A stretch of 64,000 bases of DNA from Streptomyces qaidamensis. GTDB lineage: Bacteria > Actinomycetota > Actinomycetes > Streptomycetales > Streptomycetaceae. The stretch is from NCBI RefSeq assembly GCF_001611795.1, contig NZ_CP015098.1:2108001-2172000 (forward strand), written 5' to 3'. Position numbers and translations under genes: made by a program. Of the stretch, positions 1 through 8,610 are shown one piece after another. The first letter of the stretch is position 1, and the number at the start of each line of letters is the position of its first letter. Below the pieces are notes generated by a model. It was not told the origin of the DNA. It did no database searches and was given only the letters and a program-made list of their open reading frames with translations.

Positions 1-1470
1 ACGGCGGACGCGCCGAAGCTGGCGTACGTCGTCAACACCAAGGTGGACCGCCACACGATCGCCTCGGTGAAGAAGGCGATCGCGCAGGCCGGCGGCTCGG
101 TCGTGGCCACGTACCAGCGGATCGGCGTGATCGTCGTCCACTCCTCGAATCCCGACTTCGCCACGTCGATCCGCAAGGCCCGCGGGGTGCAGTCCGCGGG
201 TGCGACCCGGACGGCGCCGCTGACGGCCGCGGGGACGAAGGAGGAGGGCGCGGTCGAGTACCTGACGGCCGCCCAGGCCAAGCGCACCGAGGCCGCCTCG
301 GCGAAGACGCCCGAGAGTGAGCCCCTTGAGGCGGATCAGTGGGACCTGCGCGCGATCGGCGCCGACAAGGCCGCCCAGATCAACCCGGGCAGCCGCAAGG
401 TGACCGTCGCCGTGATCGACACGGGTGTGGACGACACCCACCCCGACATCGCCCCGAACTTCTCCGCGTCGCAGTCCGCCAACTGCGCCGGCGGCAAGCC
501 CGACACCAGCGAGGGCGCCTGGCGGCCGTACACCCCCGAGGACTACCACGGCACGCATGTCGCGGGTGAGATAGCCGCCGCCCGCAACGGCATAGGCGTC
601 GCGGGCGTCGCTCCCGGTGTGAAGGTGTCCAGCATCAACGTGACCGACCGGGCGAACGGCCTCTTCTACCCGGAGAGCGTCGTCTGCGCGTTCGTGTTCG
701 CCGCCGACCACGGCGTCGAGATCACGAACAACAGCTACTACGTCGACCCGTGGCTCTACAACTGCATGGACGACCCGGACCAGCGCGCCGTCGTCACCGC
801 GGTCAACAGGGCGCAGCTGTACGCCCAGAAGAAGGGCACGCTGAACGTCGCCGCGGCCGGCAACTCCAACCACGACCTGGACGCGGACGCGATCGTCGAC
901 GACTCCAGCCCGAACGACACCACGCCCGCCGAGCGCACGATCGACCCGCACGAGTGCCTCGACATACCGACCCAGCTGCCGGGTGTCGTCACGGTGAGCT
1001 CCACGGGCGTCGACAACGTGAAGTCGTACTTCTCGACGTACGGCAAGGGCGTCGTCGACGTCGCCGCGCCGGGTGGTGACCGCCGCTACCAGATCCCGGA
1101 CACACCCTCGAAGGACGGCCGCATCCTGTCCACCATGCCGAACGGCGCGTGGGGCTTCCTGCAGGGCACCTCGATGGCCTCGCCGCACGCCTCCGGCGTC
1201 GCCGCGCTGCTGAAGTCCAAGCACCCCTGGGCGTCCCCGGCCCAGCTCCAGGCGCTGCTGAAGGCGCAGGCCGACGAGACCGCCTGCCCCGCCTCCTACG
1301 ACCAGGACGGTGACGGCACGCAGGACGCGGTCTGCGAGGGCGGCGAGCGCCTCAACGGCTTCTACGGCCACGGCATCGTCAACGCGCTGCGCGCGGTCAA
1401 GTGGCCCGGCCCGCCACCGAGACCCTCCGCAAGATCAGCACGTACCGTGAACGAACTGGAGACACCATGA
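1..1470 (+). CDS. Secreted S8 subtilisin-like serine protease, 5' end missing
   Basis: Extracellular endopeptidase of the subtilase (S8) family. The frame is open from the first base, and comparison with the paralogue just downstream suggests that about 43 N-terminal residues, including the signal peptide, lie outside the window. The visible part holds an inhibitor I9-like propeptide (from YVVN to about base 230) and then the catalytic domain: Asp in VIDTGVDD (codon at 418), His in HGTHVAG (547) and Ser in GTSMASPH (1171). It is about two-thirds identical by eye to the next gene, so the pair is a tandem duplication. The C-terminus runs about 22 residues past the point where the paralogue stops, in Pro/Arg-rich sequence that looks like read-through of intergenic DNA. 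Its TGA overlaps the ATG of the next gene (ATGA), so the two may be translationally coupled. Confidence 0.93.
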   Translation, partial: TADAPKLAYVVNTKVDRHTIASVKKAIAQAGGSVVATYQRIGVIVVHSSNPDFATSIRKARGVQSAGATRTAPLTAAGTKEEGAVEYLTAAQAKRTEAASAKTPESEPLEADQWDLRAIGADKAAQINPGSRKVTVAVIDTGVDDTHPDIAPNFSASQSANCAGGKPDTSEGAWRPYTPEDYHGTHVAGEIAAARNGIGVAGVAPGVKVSSINVTDRANGLFYPESVVCAFVFAADHGVEITNNSYYVDPWLYNCMDDPDQRAVVTAVNRAQLYAQKKGTLNVAAAGNSNHDLDADAIVDDSSPNDTTPAERTIDPHECLDIPTQLPGVVTVSSTGVDNVKSYFSTYGKGVVDVAAPGGDRRYQIPDTPSKDGRILSTMPNGAWGFLQGTSMASPHASGVAALLKSKHPWASPAQLQALLKAQADETACPASYDQDGDGTQDAVCEGGERLNGFYGHGIVNALRAVKWPGPPPRPSARSARTVNELETP

Positions 1471-3002
1471 CTGCGCCGTACGCGCGCTACCGTCGCGCCG
1501 TCGCGATCCCGGCCGGGATGGCCATGGCCACGGCCCTCGCGTTCCTGCCGAACACCATGGCCACGGCCGCCGAGGACGCCCCGGCCCCCGCGTCGGCCCG
1601 GGCCGACGCGACCCCGCTCAGCTACGTCGTCAACGTCAAGCCGGGGCACCGTACTTCGGCGTACGTGAAGAAGGCCGTCGCCAAGGCCGGCGGTGTGGTC
1701 GTGACGTCGTACGACCAGATCGGCGTCATCGTCGTCCACTCCTCGAACGCCGACTTCGCCAAGACCATCCGCAAGGTGCGCGGCGTGCAGTCGGCGGGCG
1801 CCACCCGCACCGCGCCGCTGCCCTCGGCGTCGACGGCGTCGACGGGGGACCTGGGCGCGCCCAAGGTGCTGAGCGCGGCCGAGGTCGCGAAGGCCGAAGC
1901 GCCCGCCGGGCAGGACCCGTTGCAGCCTCAGCAGTGGGACCTGCCGGCCATCAAGGCGGACAAGGCGCACGAGAAGACGCTGGGCAGCAAGAAGGTCACG
2001 GTCGCCGTGATCGACACCGGTGTCGACGACACACACCCCGACATCGCGCCCAACTTCGACCGCAAGGCGTCGGTCAACTGTGTGTCGGGCAAGCCGGACA
2101 CGGCCGACGGGGCCTGGCGGCCGAGCGCCGCGGAGAGCCCGCACGGCACGCACGTCGCCGGTGAGATCGCCGCCGCGAAGAACGGCGTCGGCATGACGGG
2201 TGTCGCGCCCGGGGTGAAGGTCTCCGGCATCAAGGTGTCCAACCCGGACGGCTTCTTCTACACGGAGGCCGTGGTCTGCGGCTTCGTGTGGGCGGCGGAG
2301 CACGGGGTCGACGTGACGAACAACAGCTATTACACGGACCCCTGGTACTTCAACTGCAAGAACGACCCGGACCAGAAGGCGCTCGTGGACGCCGTCACGC
2401 GGGCCGCGAAGTACGCGGAGAGGAAGGGCGCGGTCAACGTCGCCGCGGCCGGCAACGAGAACTACGACCTCGCCTCCGACGAGATCACCGACCCGTCGTC
2501 CCCGAACGACACCACGCCGGGCGACCGGGTCGTCGACCCCTCGAAGTGCCTCGACATCCCGACCCAGCTGCCGGGGGTCGTCACGGTCGCCTCGACGGGC
2601 GCGAAGGGCATCAAGTCGTCGTTCTCCAACTACGGTCTGGGCGTCGCGGACATAGCCGCCCCGGGCGGTGACTCGACCGCCTACCAGAAGCCGGAGGCGC
2701 CGGCCACGAGCGGCCTCATCCTGGGCACGCTGCCGGGCGGCAAGTGGGGCTACATGGCTGGTACGTCGATGGCGTCCCCGCACGTCGCGGGTGTCGCCGC
2801 CCTCATCAAGTCGACGCACCCGTACGCCTCCCCGGCGCTGGTGAAGGCGTTGCTGTACGCGGAGGCGGACGCCACGCCGTGCACGGACCCCTACGACATC
2901 AACGCCGACGGCAAGATCGACGCGGTGTGCGAGGGCTCCAAGAACCGCAACGGCTTCTACGGCTGGGGCATCGCGGACGCGCTGGACGCGGTGACCAAGT
3001 AG
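1467..3002 (+). CDS. Secreted S8 subtilisin-like serine protease
   Basis: A 511-residue secreted subtilase. The start at ATG 1467 follows GGAG by 6 nt, overlaps the upstream stop by 4 nt and gives a clear signal peptide (basic RYRRA, hydrophobic core, ATA-A cleavage near residue 34); the frame is open further upstream to 1401 but has no leader there. An I9-like propeptide covers about residues 50-110. The catalytic triad is D183 (VIDTGVDD), H226 (HGTHVAG) and S434 (GTSMASPH). A DINADGKIDA stretch near the C-terminus resembles a calcium-binding loop, and the same place in the upstream paralogue reads DQDGDGTQDA. There is no C-terminal anchor, so a freely secreted enzyme is expected. Substrate is unknown. 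A strong hairpin follows 16 nt after the stop. Confidence 0.94.
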   Translation: MTAPYARYRRAVAIPAGMAMATALAFLPNTMATAAEDAPAPASARADATPLSYVVNVKPGHRTSAYVKKAVAKAGGVVVTSYDQIGVIVVHSSNADFAKTIRKVRGVQSAGATRTAPLPSASTASTGDLGAPKVLSAAEVAKAEAPAGQDPLQPQQWDLPAIKADKAHEKTLGSKKVTVAVIDTGVDDTHPDIAPNFDRKASVNCVSGKPDTADGAWRPSAAESPHGTHVAGEIAAAKNGVGMTGVAPGVKVSGIKVSNPDGFFYTEAVVCGFVWAAEHGVDVTNNSYYTDPWYFNCKNDPDQKALVDAVTRAAKYAERKGAVNVAAAGNENYDLASDEITDPSSPNDTTPGDRVVDPSKCLDIPTQLPGVVTVASTGAKGIKSSFSNYGLGVADIAAPGGDSTAYQKPEAPATSGLILGTLPGGKWGYMAGTSMASPHVAGVAALIKSTHPYASPALVKALLYAEADATPCTDPYDINADGKIDAVCEGSKNRNGFYGWGIADALDAVTK

Positions 3003-3017
3003 AGCTCGTGTGAAGGC

Positions 3018-3055
3018 GGAACGGGCCGGGCGGGGGTACCTGCCCGGCCCGTTCC
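3018..3055 (+). terminator. GC-rich hairpin terminator after the protease pair
   Basis: A perfect 14-bp inverted repeat (3018-3031 with 3042-3055) with a 10-nt loop starts 16 nt after the stop of the second protease. There is no U-tract, as is usual in Streptomyces. Confidence 0.8.
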
Positions 3056-3270
3056 GTGTCTGCGACAAGGGGCGCGTGGACAGAGTGGTGGCTGGGCGAA
3101 CGGCCCGGGCATCGGCCCCGGCCGGGCCGAAGACGCCGAGGCCGCCCGCGGAACTGCGGCCGACGGACCGGCACAGGGAGGTGCGGCCGTGGTGGCCCGC
3201 CGCTTCCCGGGTCGGTCGAGGGTGGTCGGCTGACTTGCCCGGCCGTGTGGAGGTTGGTGAAGATCCTGGG

Positions 3271-4278
3271 GTGACTCTGACAAGACCCACGCCCGGGGGG
3301 CCCGATCCGCAGGGGCCGGTGCCGCGTGCCGGTGCGGGGCGGGCCGTCGCCGTTCTGATGCTGGTGGCCCTGGCCGCGCTGATCCCGCTGCTCGGCCCGT
3401 CCGCCGCGCTGCACGGCACCGGGGAGGCCGAAGCGCCCGGCACCGGCGGCATAGCCCTGCTGCGTACGGTGCTCTTCGCGGCGCTGTGCATACCCGTCGG
3501 CGAGCTGTTCGTGAACCGGCTGGCGCGTTCGCTGCCCGGCGGGCAGGGGCATCCGGCGCCCCGCAGCTGGGCCCCCTTCGCGGCCGCCGCCGGTTTCGCC
3601 GCCGCCCTGGGGCTCGCCTCGGTCGTGGCCACCGGCAATCTCGTGCCGGACCATGTGGCGGACATCGACGCCGGCGGGCTCTACGCGTCCCGGGACGGCA
3701 AGCTCGCCCTGCTGGAGGTCAACGCGTTCCTCGTGGCGGGACTGTGCGCCATGTCGCGCCGGCCGGTCACGCAGGTGTGGCCGCTGGCCGCCGTGGTCGT
3801 CGCCGAGGCCCTGCGCGCACACCCCACGACCGAGCACGGCCCGCTGACCGGCTCCGCGCTGACGCTCGTCCATCTGACGTGCGCGGCCCTGTGGGCGGGC
3901 GGCCTGCTGCACGCCCTGCGCACCCTCCGGCTGTGGCCCCGCACGGCGGGCGCGGCCCTGCTGGGTCTCTACGCGCGCGTGGCGCTCGTACTGCTCGCCG
4001 CCATCACCGCGACGGGCGTGTGCAGTTCACTGCGGCGGATGCCGCCGGAGACGATCCTGGAGCAGCTGACGGGAACGGCGTACGGGCGCGCACTGCTCGC
4101 CAAGGTGCTTCTCGTGGCGGTCGTCGCCACCCTCGCCGTGTGGGCCCGGCGGCGGCTGCGGCGGGCGGCCGACCCGCTGACCGCCTGTGCGCCGGCCCGG
4201 GCGGAGGTGGCCGTCCTGGGTCTGGCGGTCGCGGCGTCCGGACTGCTGACGGCGCTTCCGGTGCCCATCCGCTGGTGA
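3271..4278 (+). CDS. CopD-like polytopic membrane protein (copper resistance D domain)
   Basis: A 335-residue integral membrane protein with about eight hydrophobic segments and a C-terminal half that reads like the CopD domain (PF05425): a membrane segment with HLTCAALWAGGLLHAL, then GLYARVALVLLAAITATG and YGRALLAKVLLVAVVATLA. In the family these proteins are linked to copper import or copper tolerance, often beside CopC; no CopC is adjacent here, so the copper role is inferred from the domain only. I chose GTG 3271 (VTLTRPTP), just upstream of the first membrane segment; the open frame extends to 3010 but the extra 87 residues are Arg/Pro-rich and overlap the terminator of the previous gene. 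It is monocistronic. Confidence 0.75.
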   Translation: MTLTRPTPGGPDPQGPVPRAGAGRAVAVLMLVALAALIPLLGPSAALHGTGEAEAPGTGGIALLRTVLFAALCIPVGELFVNRLARSLPGGQGHPAPRSWAPFAAAAGFAAALGLASVVATGNLVPDHVADIDAGGLYASRDGKLALLEVNAFLVAGLCAMSRRPVTQVWPLAAVVVAEALRAHPTTEHGPLTGSALTLVHLTCAALWAGGLLHALRTLRLWPRTAGAALLGLYARVALVLLAAITATGVCSSLRRMPPETILEQLTGTAYGRALLAKVLLVAVVATLAVWARRRLRRAADPLTACAPARAEVAVLGLAVAASGLLTALPVPIRW

Positions 4279-4465
4279 CAGCAGCGACCCCGGCGCGCTT
4301 CTCTCCGCCCGCGGCGTCGGATCCGTGGCGATCGACTGAGGATCGATCAGACGTACGCCCCGCGAACGGACAGACCGGACAACCCGCCTGAGGGGCCATC
4401 GGAAGGGCCCGGCGGGCGCACCTGGCGGACGGCGGTGTCAGTCACGGCCCGTATCCTCAGGGACC

Positions 4466-5464
4466 ATGCTGGAAGACCTGACGACCGCAGTGTTCTCTGC
4501 CACGCCGTGGCCGGCCGCGTATCCCAAGGGGTACGCGGTCGTTGACGTGGAGACCACGGGCCTGGCCCGGGACGACCGCATCATCTCCGCGGCGGTCTAC
4601 CGGCTGGACGAGCGCGGCGAGGTCGAGGACCACTGGTACACGACGGTCAACCCCGAGCGCGACCCGGGTCCCGTGTGGATCCACGGACTGACGAGCGAGG
4701 CGCTCGAAGGGGCGCCCCTCTTCCCGGAGATCGCCGAGGAGTTCACCGCCCGGCTGGCGGGGCGCGTGCTCGTCGCGCACAACGCCGTCTTCGACTGGCA
4801 GATGATCGCCCGGGAGTACGCACGCGCCGAGCGCGAGGCACCGGTGAAGCAGCGGCTGTGCACCATCGCGCTGTCCAAGGAGCTCGGACTGCCGCTGCCC
4901 AACCACAAGCTGGAGTCCCTCGCCGCGCACTTCGGTGTCGTCCAGCAGCGGGCGCACCACGCGCTGGACGACGCGCGCGTGCTGGCGGAGGCGTTCCGGC
5001 CGAGCCTGCGGGCCGCGGCGGCCAACAACGTACGGCTGCCGCTGCACGAGTGCCGGCCGCTGACCGAATGGACGGACCGCCCCGCCACGCCGCGCATCGG
5101 GCAGCAGGCGGGCCCCGGGGGCTACGGCTACCGGCCGAGCACGTGGCGCCCGTCCCGCAAGCGCCCTGCCTGCCCCTACCCCAACCCCGGGCGGTACGAG
5201 GCGGGCGGGCGGCTCAAGCAGGGAATGCGGGTCGCCTTCTCCGGTGACACCTCCACCGAGCGGGACCTGCTGGAGGACCGCGCGACCGAGGCCGGGCTGC
5301 ATGTGGCCACGAGCCTGTCCCGGCTGACCAGCCTGCTCGTCACGAACGACCCGGACTCGGGCACGTCGAAGGCCGTCAAGGCCCGGCAGTTCGGTACGCC
5401 CGTCGTCGACGAGGCGGCGTTCGGACAACTCCTCGCGGATGTGGAGCCGGCGTCGGAGGGGTGA
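4466..5464 (+). CDS. DEDDh 3'-5' exonuclease (DNA Pol III epsilon-like) with C-terminal BRCT domain
   Basis: A 332-residue protein with an N-terminal DnaQ-type proofreading exonuclease fold (about residues 20-185) and a C-terminal BRCT-like domain (about 248-325). All DEDDh residues are visible: D27 and E29 in VVDVETTG, D110 in HNAVFDW, H164 and D169 in HHALDDAR. The BRCT part reads LKQGMRVAFSG...LLVTNDPDSGTSKAVKA...PVVDE. This architecture is usually annotated as DNA polymerase III epsilon subunit in actinobacteria, but a general repair or RNA-processing exonuclease is equally possible, because the catalytic polymerase of many actinobacteria carries its own PHP proofreading domain. A -10-like TATCCT at 4451 lies 10 nt before the ATG, so the mRNA may be nearly leaderless. 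Confidence 0.88.
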   Translation: MLEDLTTAVFSATPWPAAYPKGYAVVDVETTGLARDDRIISAAVYRLDERGEVEDHWYTTVNPERDPGPVWIHGLTSEALEGAPLFPEIAEEFTARLAGRVLVAHNAVFDWQMIAREYARAEREAPVKQRLCTIALSKELGLPLPNHKLESLAAHFGVVQQRAHHALDDARVLAEAFRPSLRAAAANNVRLPLHECRPLTEWTDRPATPRIGQQAGPGGYGYRPSTWRPSRKRPACPYPNPGRYEAGGRLKQGMRVAFSGDTSTERDLLEDRATEAGLHVATSLSRLTSLLVTNDPDSGTSKAVKARQFGTPVVDEAAFGQLLADVEPASEG

Positions 5465-5500
5465 GCGTACGTCGGAGGAGTGACCGTACGGACGGGTGAT

Positions 5501-5521
5501 TGCCGGGCGACTCGCCCGGCA
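5501..5521 (+). terminator. Hairpin terminator after the exonuclease gene
   Basis: A 9-bp perfect stem (5501-5509 with 5513-5521) with a 3-nt loop lies 36 nt after the stop codon. Confidence 0.6.
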
Positions 5522-5562
5522 CCCGCTCGCCCACGCGGGTACGACGGCTCACCCTGTGGCGC

Positions 5563-5796
5563 ATGGCGACCTGTGAGGTATGTGGCAATCAGTACGGAAT
5601 GACCTTCGAGGTGCACGCGCAGGGCGCGGTGCACGTCTTCGACTGCTTCTCCTGCGCGATCCACCGCATGGCCCCCATCTGCGAGCACTGCCGGGTGCAG
5701 ATCATCGGCCAGGGCGTCGAGGTCGAGGGCCACTGGTATTGCGGCGCCCACTGCGCCCGCGCGGAGGGAAAGGCAGGAATTGTCGACAAGGTGTGA
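5563..5796 (+). CDS. Small zinc-ribbon-type protein
   Basis: A 77-residue protein starting MATCEVCGNQYG. It holds four cysteine pairs or knuckles: CEVC, CFSC, CEHC and a final CGAHC, with nearby His residues (IHR, HWYC), a layout like two treble-clef or LIM-like zinc sites. The frame is open upstream to 5500, but that part overlaps the terminator of the previous gene and has no leader, so ATG 5563 is preferred. No catalytic residues are seen. Actinobacterial annotations often leave such proteins hypothetical; a metallothionein-like or protein-binding zinc finger is a guess. A strong hairpin follows 19 nt after the stop, so it forms its own transcription unit. Confidence 0.75.
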   Translation: MATCEVCGNQYGMTFEVHAQGAVHVFDCFSCAIHRMAPICEHCRVQIIGQGVEVEGHWYCGAHCARAEGKAGIVDKV

Positions 5797-5815
5797 ATCC
5801 GCACCCGCCTCAATG

Positions 5816-5848
5816 CACCCCACGACCGAGTTGTACGGTCGTGGGGTG
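5816..5848 (+). terminator. Hairpin between the zinc-ribbon gene and SURF1, reaching the SURF1 start codon
   Basis: A perfect 13-bp stem (5816-5828 with 5836-5848) with a 7-nt loop. The last three bases of the right arm are the GTG taken as the SURF1 start, so the element may act both as a terminator and as a structure at the SURF1 translation start. Confidence 0.65.
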
Positions 5849-6643
5849 TACCGCTTCCTGATGTCCCGGCAGTGGGTGATCCTCACGTTGATCGCCCTGC
5901 TTCTCATCCCCACGATGATCAGGCTGGGCATCTGGCAGATGCACCGCTACGACGAGCGCACCGCCCGGAACCAGCTGGTCACCGACGCGCTGGCCGCCGA
6001 GCCGGTGCCCGTGGAGAAGCTGACGGCGCCCGGGCACACCGTGACCAGCACCGAGCGGTACCGGACCGTGACGGCGAAGGGCCGCTTCGACACGGAGGAC
6101 GAGGTCGTCGTCCGGCGCCGCACCAACTCCGACGACGAGGTCGGCTACCACGTGCTGACCCCCTTCGTCCTGGACGACGGCAAGGTGCTGCTGGTCAACC
6201 GGGGGTGGGTCCCCTCCGCCGGCCCGAGCCAGACCGCGTTCCCGAAGGTCCCCGCACCGCCGGGCGGCGAGGTCACCGTCGAGGGGCGGCTGATGCCCGA
6301 CGAGACGACCGCGGCGAGCGGCATCAAGAACCTCCAGGGCCTGCCGGACCGGCAGATCATGCTGATCAACAGCGAGCAGCAGGCCCGTCGCCTGGACGCG
6401 ACGGTGCTCGGCGGCTACATCGCCCAGACGGCACCCGAGCCCAAGGGCGACATCCCCGAGCTGCTGGGCGACCCCGGCAAGGAGGACGCCGCGCTGAACT
6501 ACGCGTACGCCGTCCAGTGGTGGCTGTTCTCCGCGGCCGTCCCGGTCGGCTGGGTGGTCCTGGCCCGCCGCGAGGCCCGGGAGCGGGCCCAGAAGGCGGC
6601 CGAGCGACCCGACGCGACGCAGTCCGAGCCGGCAGCGGTGTAG
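5846..6643 (+). CDS. SURF1 family cytochrome oxidase biogenesis protein
   Basis: A 265-residue SURF1-type protein, which in the family assists heme a insertion and assembly of aa3 cytochrome c oxidase in the cytoplasmic membrane. It has the typical two-membrane-segment topology: an N-terminal helix (SRQWVILTLIALLLIPTMI, about 7-26), a large outside loop with LLVNRGWVP and the RYRTVTAKGRFD strand, and a C-terminal helix (WWLFSAAVPVGWVVLA, about 227-242) preceded by LNYAYAVQWW. GTG 5846 gives VYRFLMSRQW, with the first helix right at the N-terminus as in relatives. An in-frame ATG at 5813 would add 11 residues and place the start before the hairpin, and no ribosome binding site supports either. 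Confidence 0.86.
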   Translation: MYRFLMSRQWVILTLIALLLIPTMIRLGIWQMHRYDERTARNQLVTDALAAEPVPVEKLTAPGHTVTSTERYRTVTAKGRFDTEDEVVVRRRTNSDDEVGYHVLTPFVLDDGKVLLVNRGWVPSAGPSQTAFPKVPAPPGGEVTVEGRLMPDETTAASGIKNLQGLPDRQIMLINSEQQARRLDATVLGGYIAQTAPEPKGDIPELLGDPGKEDAALNYAYAVQWWLFSAAVPVGWVVLARREARERAQKAAERPDATQSEPAAV

Positions 6644-6691
6644 CGCAACCGGTGCGCGCAGGCGGTACCTGAACCGGGCCGGGGGCACGGG

Positions 6692-6723
6692 GCGCGGCCC
6701 ACGCGGGCAGCGCGGCCCACGCG
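6692..6723. repeat. Short direct repeat in the SURF1-GH15 intergenic region
   Basis: A 14-bp sequence (GCGCGGCCCACGCG) occurs twice, at 6692-6705 and 6710-6723, with a period of 18 bp. The 177-bp intergenic region otherwise shows only GC-rich sequence that could fold as a terminator for SURF1. Confidence 0.5.
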
Positions 6724-6820
6724 CGGGGGGCGCGTCGCAGCCCGCCCCCTGTGTTCAGGACACATCACTCCCCCGGCCCCGCCCTGATTGCCACGCCGAG
6801 TTGCCGGGAACCCGCACTCC

Positions 6821-8605
6821 GTGCACCCCAGTATCGAGGACTACGCGCTCATCGGCGACGAGCAGACCGCGGCCCTGGTCGGTACGGACGGATCCGTCGA
6901 CTGGTTGTGTCTGCCGCGCTTCGACTCGGCCGCCTGCTTCGCCAGACTGCTCGGTGACGAGGACAACGGGTACTGGCGCATCGCCCCCGTGGGGGCGGAG
7001 CGCTGCACCCGGCGTGCCTACCGCCGCGACACCCTCGTCCTTGACACCGAATGGGAGACCGGGCAAGGGGCGGTCCGGGTCACCGACCTGATGCCCCAGC
7101 GCGACCGCGCCCCCGACCTCGTGCGCATCGTCGAGGGCCTCGACGGAGAGGTGACGCTGCACAGCGTCCTGAAGCTGCGCTTCGACTACGGCTCGATCAC
7201 CCCCTGGGTGCGCCGGGCCGACGGCCACCGCGTCGCCGTGGCCGGCCCGGACTCGACCTGGCTGCGCAGCGAGCCGGAGGTGAGCAGCTGGGGCGAGGAC
7301 TTCGGCACGCACGCGGAGTTCACCGTCAAGAAGGGCGAGAAGGTCGCGTTCGTCCTGACCTGGCACCCCTCCCACGAGCCGCGCCCACCACTCGTCGACC
7401 CGTACGACGCACTGCGCCACAGTGTGGAGGACTGGCGGGCCTGGGTGTCGCACTGCCGCTACGACGGCCCGCACCGGGACGCCGTCGTCCGCTCCCTGAT
7501 CACCCTCAAGGCGCTCACCTACGCCCCGACGGGCGGCATCGTCGCCGCCCCCACCACCTCGCTGCCCGAGGAGCCGGGCGGGGTGCGCAACTGGGACTAC
7601 CGCTTCTGCTGGCTTCGCGACTCCACCCTCACCCTGAACGCGCTGCTCGCGGCGGGCTACCAGGAGGAAGCGGAGGCCTGGCGGAACTGGCTGCTGCGCG
7701 CGGTCGCGGGCGACCCGGCGGACCTGCAGATCATGTACGGCGTGGCGGGCGAGCGGAGGCTGCCCGAGTTCGAGCTGCCGTGGCTCTCCGGCTTCGCCCG
7801 GTCCGCGCCCGTACGCGTCGGCAACGACGCCGTGAAGCAGCTCCAGCTGGACGTCTACGGCGAGGTCATGGACTCCCTGTGCCTCGCCCGCGAGTCGGGC
7901 CTGTCCGCCCAGCCCGACGTGTGGGCGCTGCAGACGGCCCTGATGGACTTCCTGCGGACCAACTGGCGGCAGCCGGACGAGGGGCTGTGGGAGGTGCGCG
8001 GCGGGCAGCGCCAGTTCGTGCACTCGAAGGTGATGGTGTGGGTGGCCGCCGACCGTGCCGTCCGCACCCTGGAGCGTCACCCGGAGCTGGACGGCGACCT
8101 GGACGGCTGGCGCGAGCTGCGCGACGAGGTGCACCAGGAGGTGTGCGAGAAGGGCTACGACCCGGAACGCAACACCTTCACGCAGTCCTACGGCTCACGC
8201 GAACTGGACGCGGCCCTGCTGCTCATCCCGCGCGTCGGGTTCCTGCCGCCGGACGATCCGCGGGTGATCGGCACGATCGACGCGGTCCGCAAGGAACTGA
8301 CGCACGGCGGCTTCCTGCTCCGCTACAGCACGGACGACGGTGAGGTCGACGGGCTGCCCGGCGGCGAGGGCGTGTTCCTGGTGTGCTCGTTCTGGCTCGC
8401 GGACGCCCTGTACATGACGGGGCGCACGAAGGAGGCCCGCGAGATGTTCGAGCGGCTGGCGGGGCTCGCCAACGACGTCGGGCTGCTCTCCGAGGAGTTC
8501 GACCCGGTGACCCGCCGGCACCTCGGCAACTTCCCGCAGGCGTTCAGCCACATCGGGCTGGTGAACACCGCCCTCGCCCTGTTCGGTGCGGACCGGGCAG
8601 GATAG
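6821..8605 (+). CDS. Glycoside hydrolase family 15-type enzyme (glucoamylase/trehalase-like)
   Basis: A 594-residue cytoplasmic protein with the two-part layout of bacterial GH15 proteins: an N-terminal beta-sandwich domain that begins HPSIEDYALIGDEQTAALVG...DGSVDWLCLPRFDS, and an (alpha/alpha)6 barrel from about residue 225. Diagnostic stretches are GGVRNWDYRFCWLRDSTLTL, the GNDAVKQLQLDVYGEVMD segment, GLWEVRGGQRQFVHSKVM and the late GVFLVCSFW. Members act on alpha-glucans or trehalose; mycobacterial relatives are trehalases. There is no signal peptide, which fits intracellular glycogen or trehalose turnover. The start is GTG 6821; an in-frame TTG at 6788 is possible. The next gene begins 5 nt after the stop, so the two are likely co-transcribed. 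Confidence 0.88.
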   Translation: MHPSIEDYALIGDEQTAALVGTDGSVDWLCLPRFDSAACFARLLGDEDNGYWRIAPVGAERCTRRAYRRDTLVLDTEWETGQGAVRVTDLMPQRDRAPDLVRIVEGLDGEVTLHSVLKLRFDYGSITPWVRRADGHRVAVAGPDSTWLRSEPEVSSWGEDFGTHAEFTVKKGEKVAFVLTWHPSHEPRPPLVDPYDALRHSVEDWRAWVSHCRYDGPHRDAVVRSLITLKALTYAPTGGIVAAPTTSLPEEPGGVRNWDYRFCWLRDSTLTLNALLAAGYQEEAEAWRNWLLRAVAGDPADLQIMYGVAGERRLPEFELPWLSGFARSAPVRVGNDAVKQLQLDVYGEVMDSLCLARESGLSAQPDVWALQTALMDFLRTNWRQPDEGLWEVRGGQRQFVHSKVMVWVAADRAVRTLERHPELDGDLDGWRELRDEVHQEVCEKGYDPERNTFTQSYGSRELDAALLLIPRVGFLPPDDPRVIGTIDAVRKELTHGGFLLRYSTDDGEVDGLPGGEGVFLVCSFWLADALYMTGRTKEAREMFERLAGLANDVGLLSEEFDPVTRRHLGNFPQAFSHIGLVNTALALFGADRAG

Positions 8606-8610
8606 GGACC

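Noticed and set aside
1401..1466. Earlier start for the second protease
   Set aside because: The added 22 residues precede a complete signal peptide starting at ATG 1467, which has its own GGAG site.
1362..3665. A 767-codon minus-strand open frame across the second protease
   Set aside because: It is antisense to two genes with intact catalytic motifs, and has no recognisable domain.
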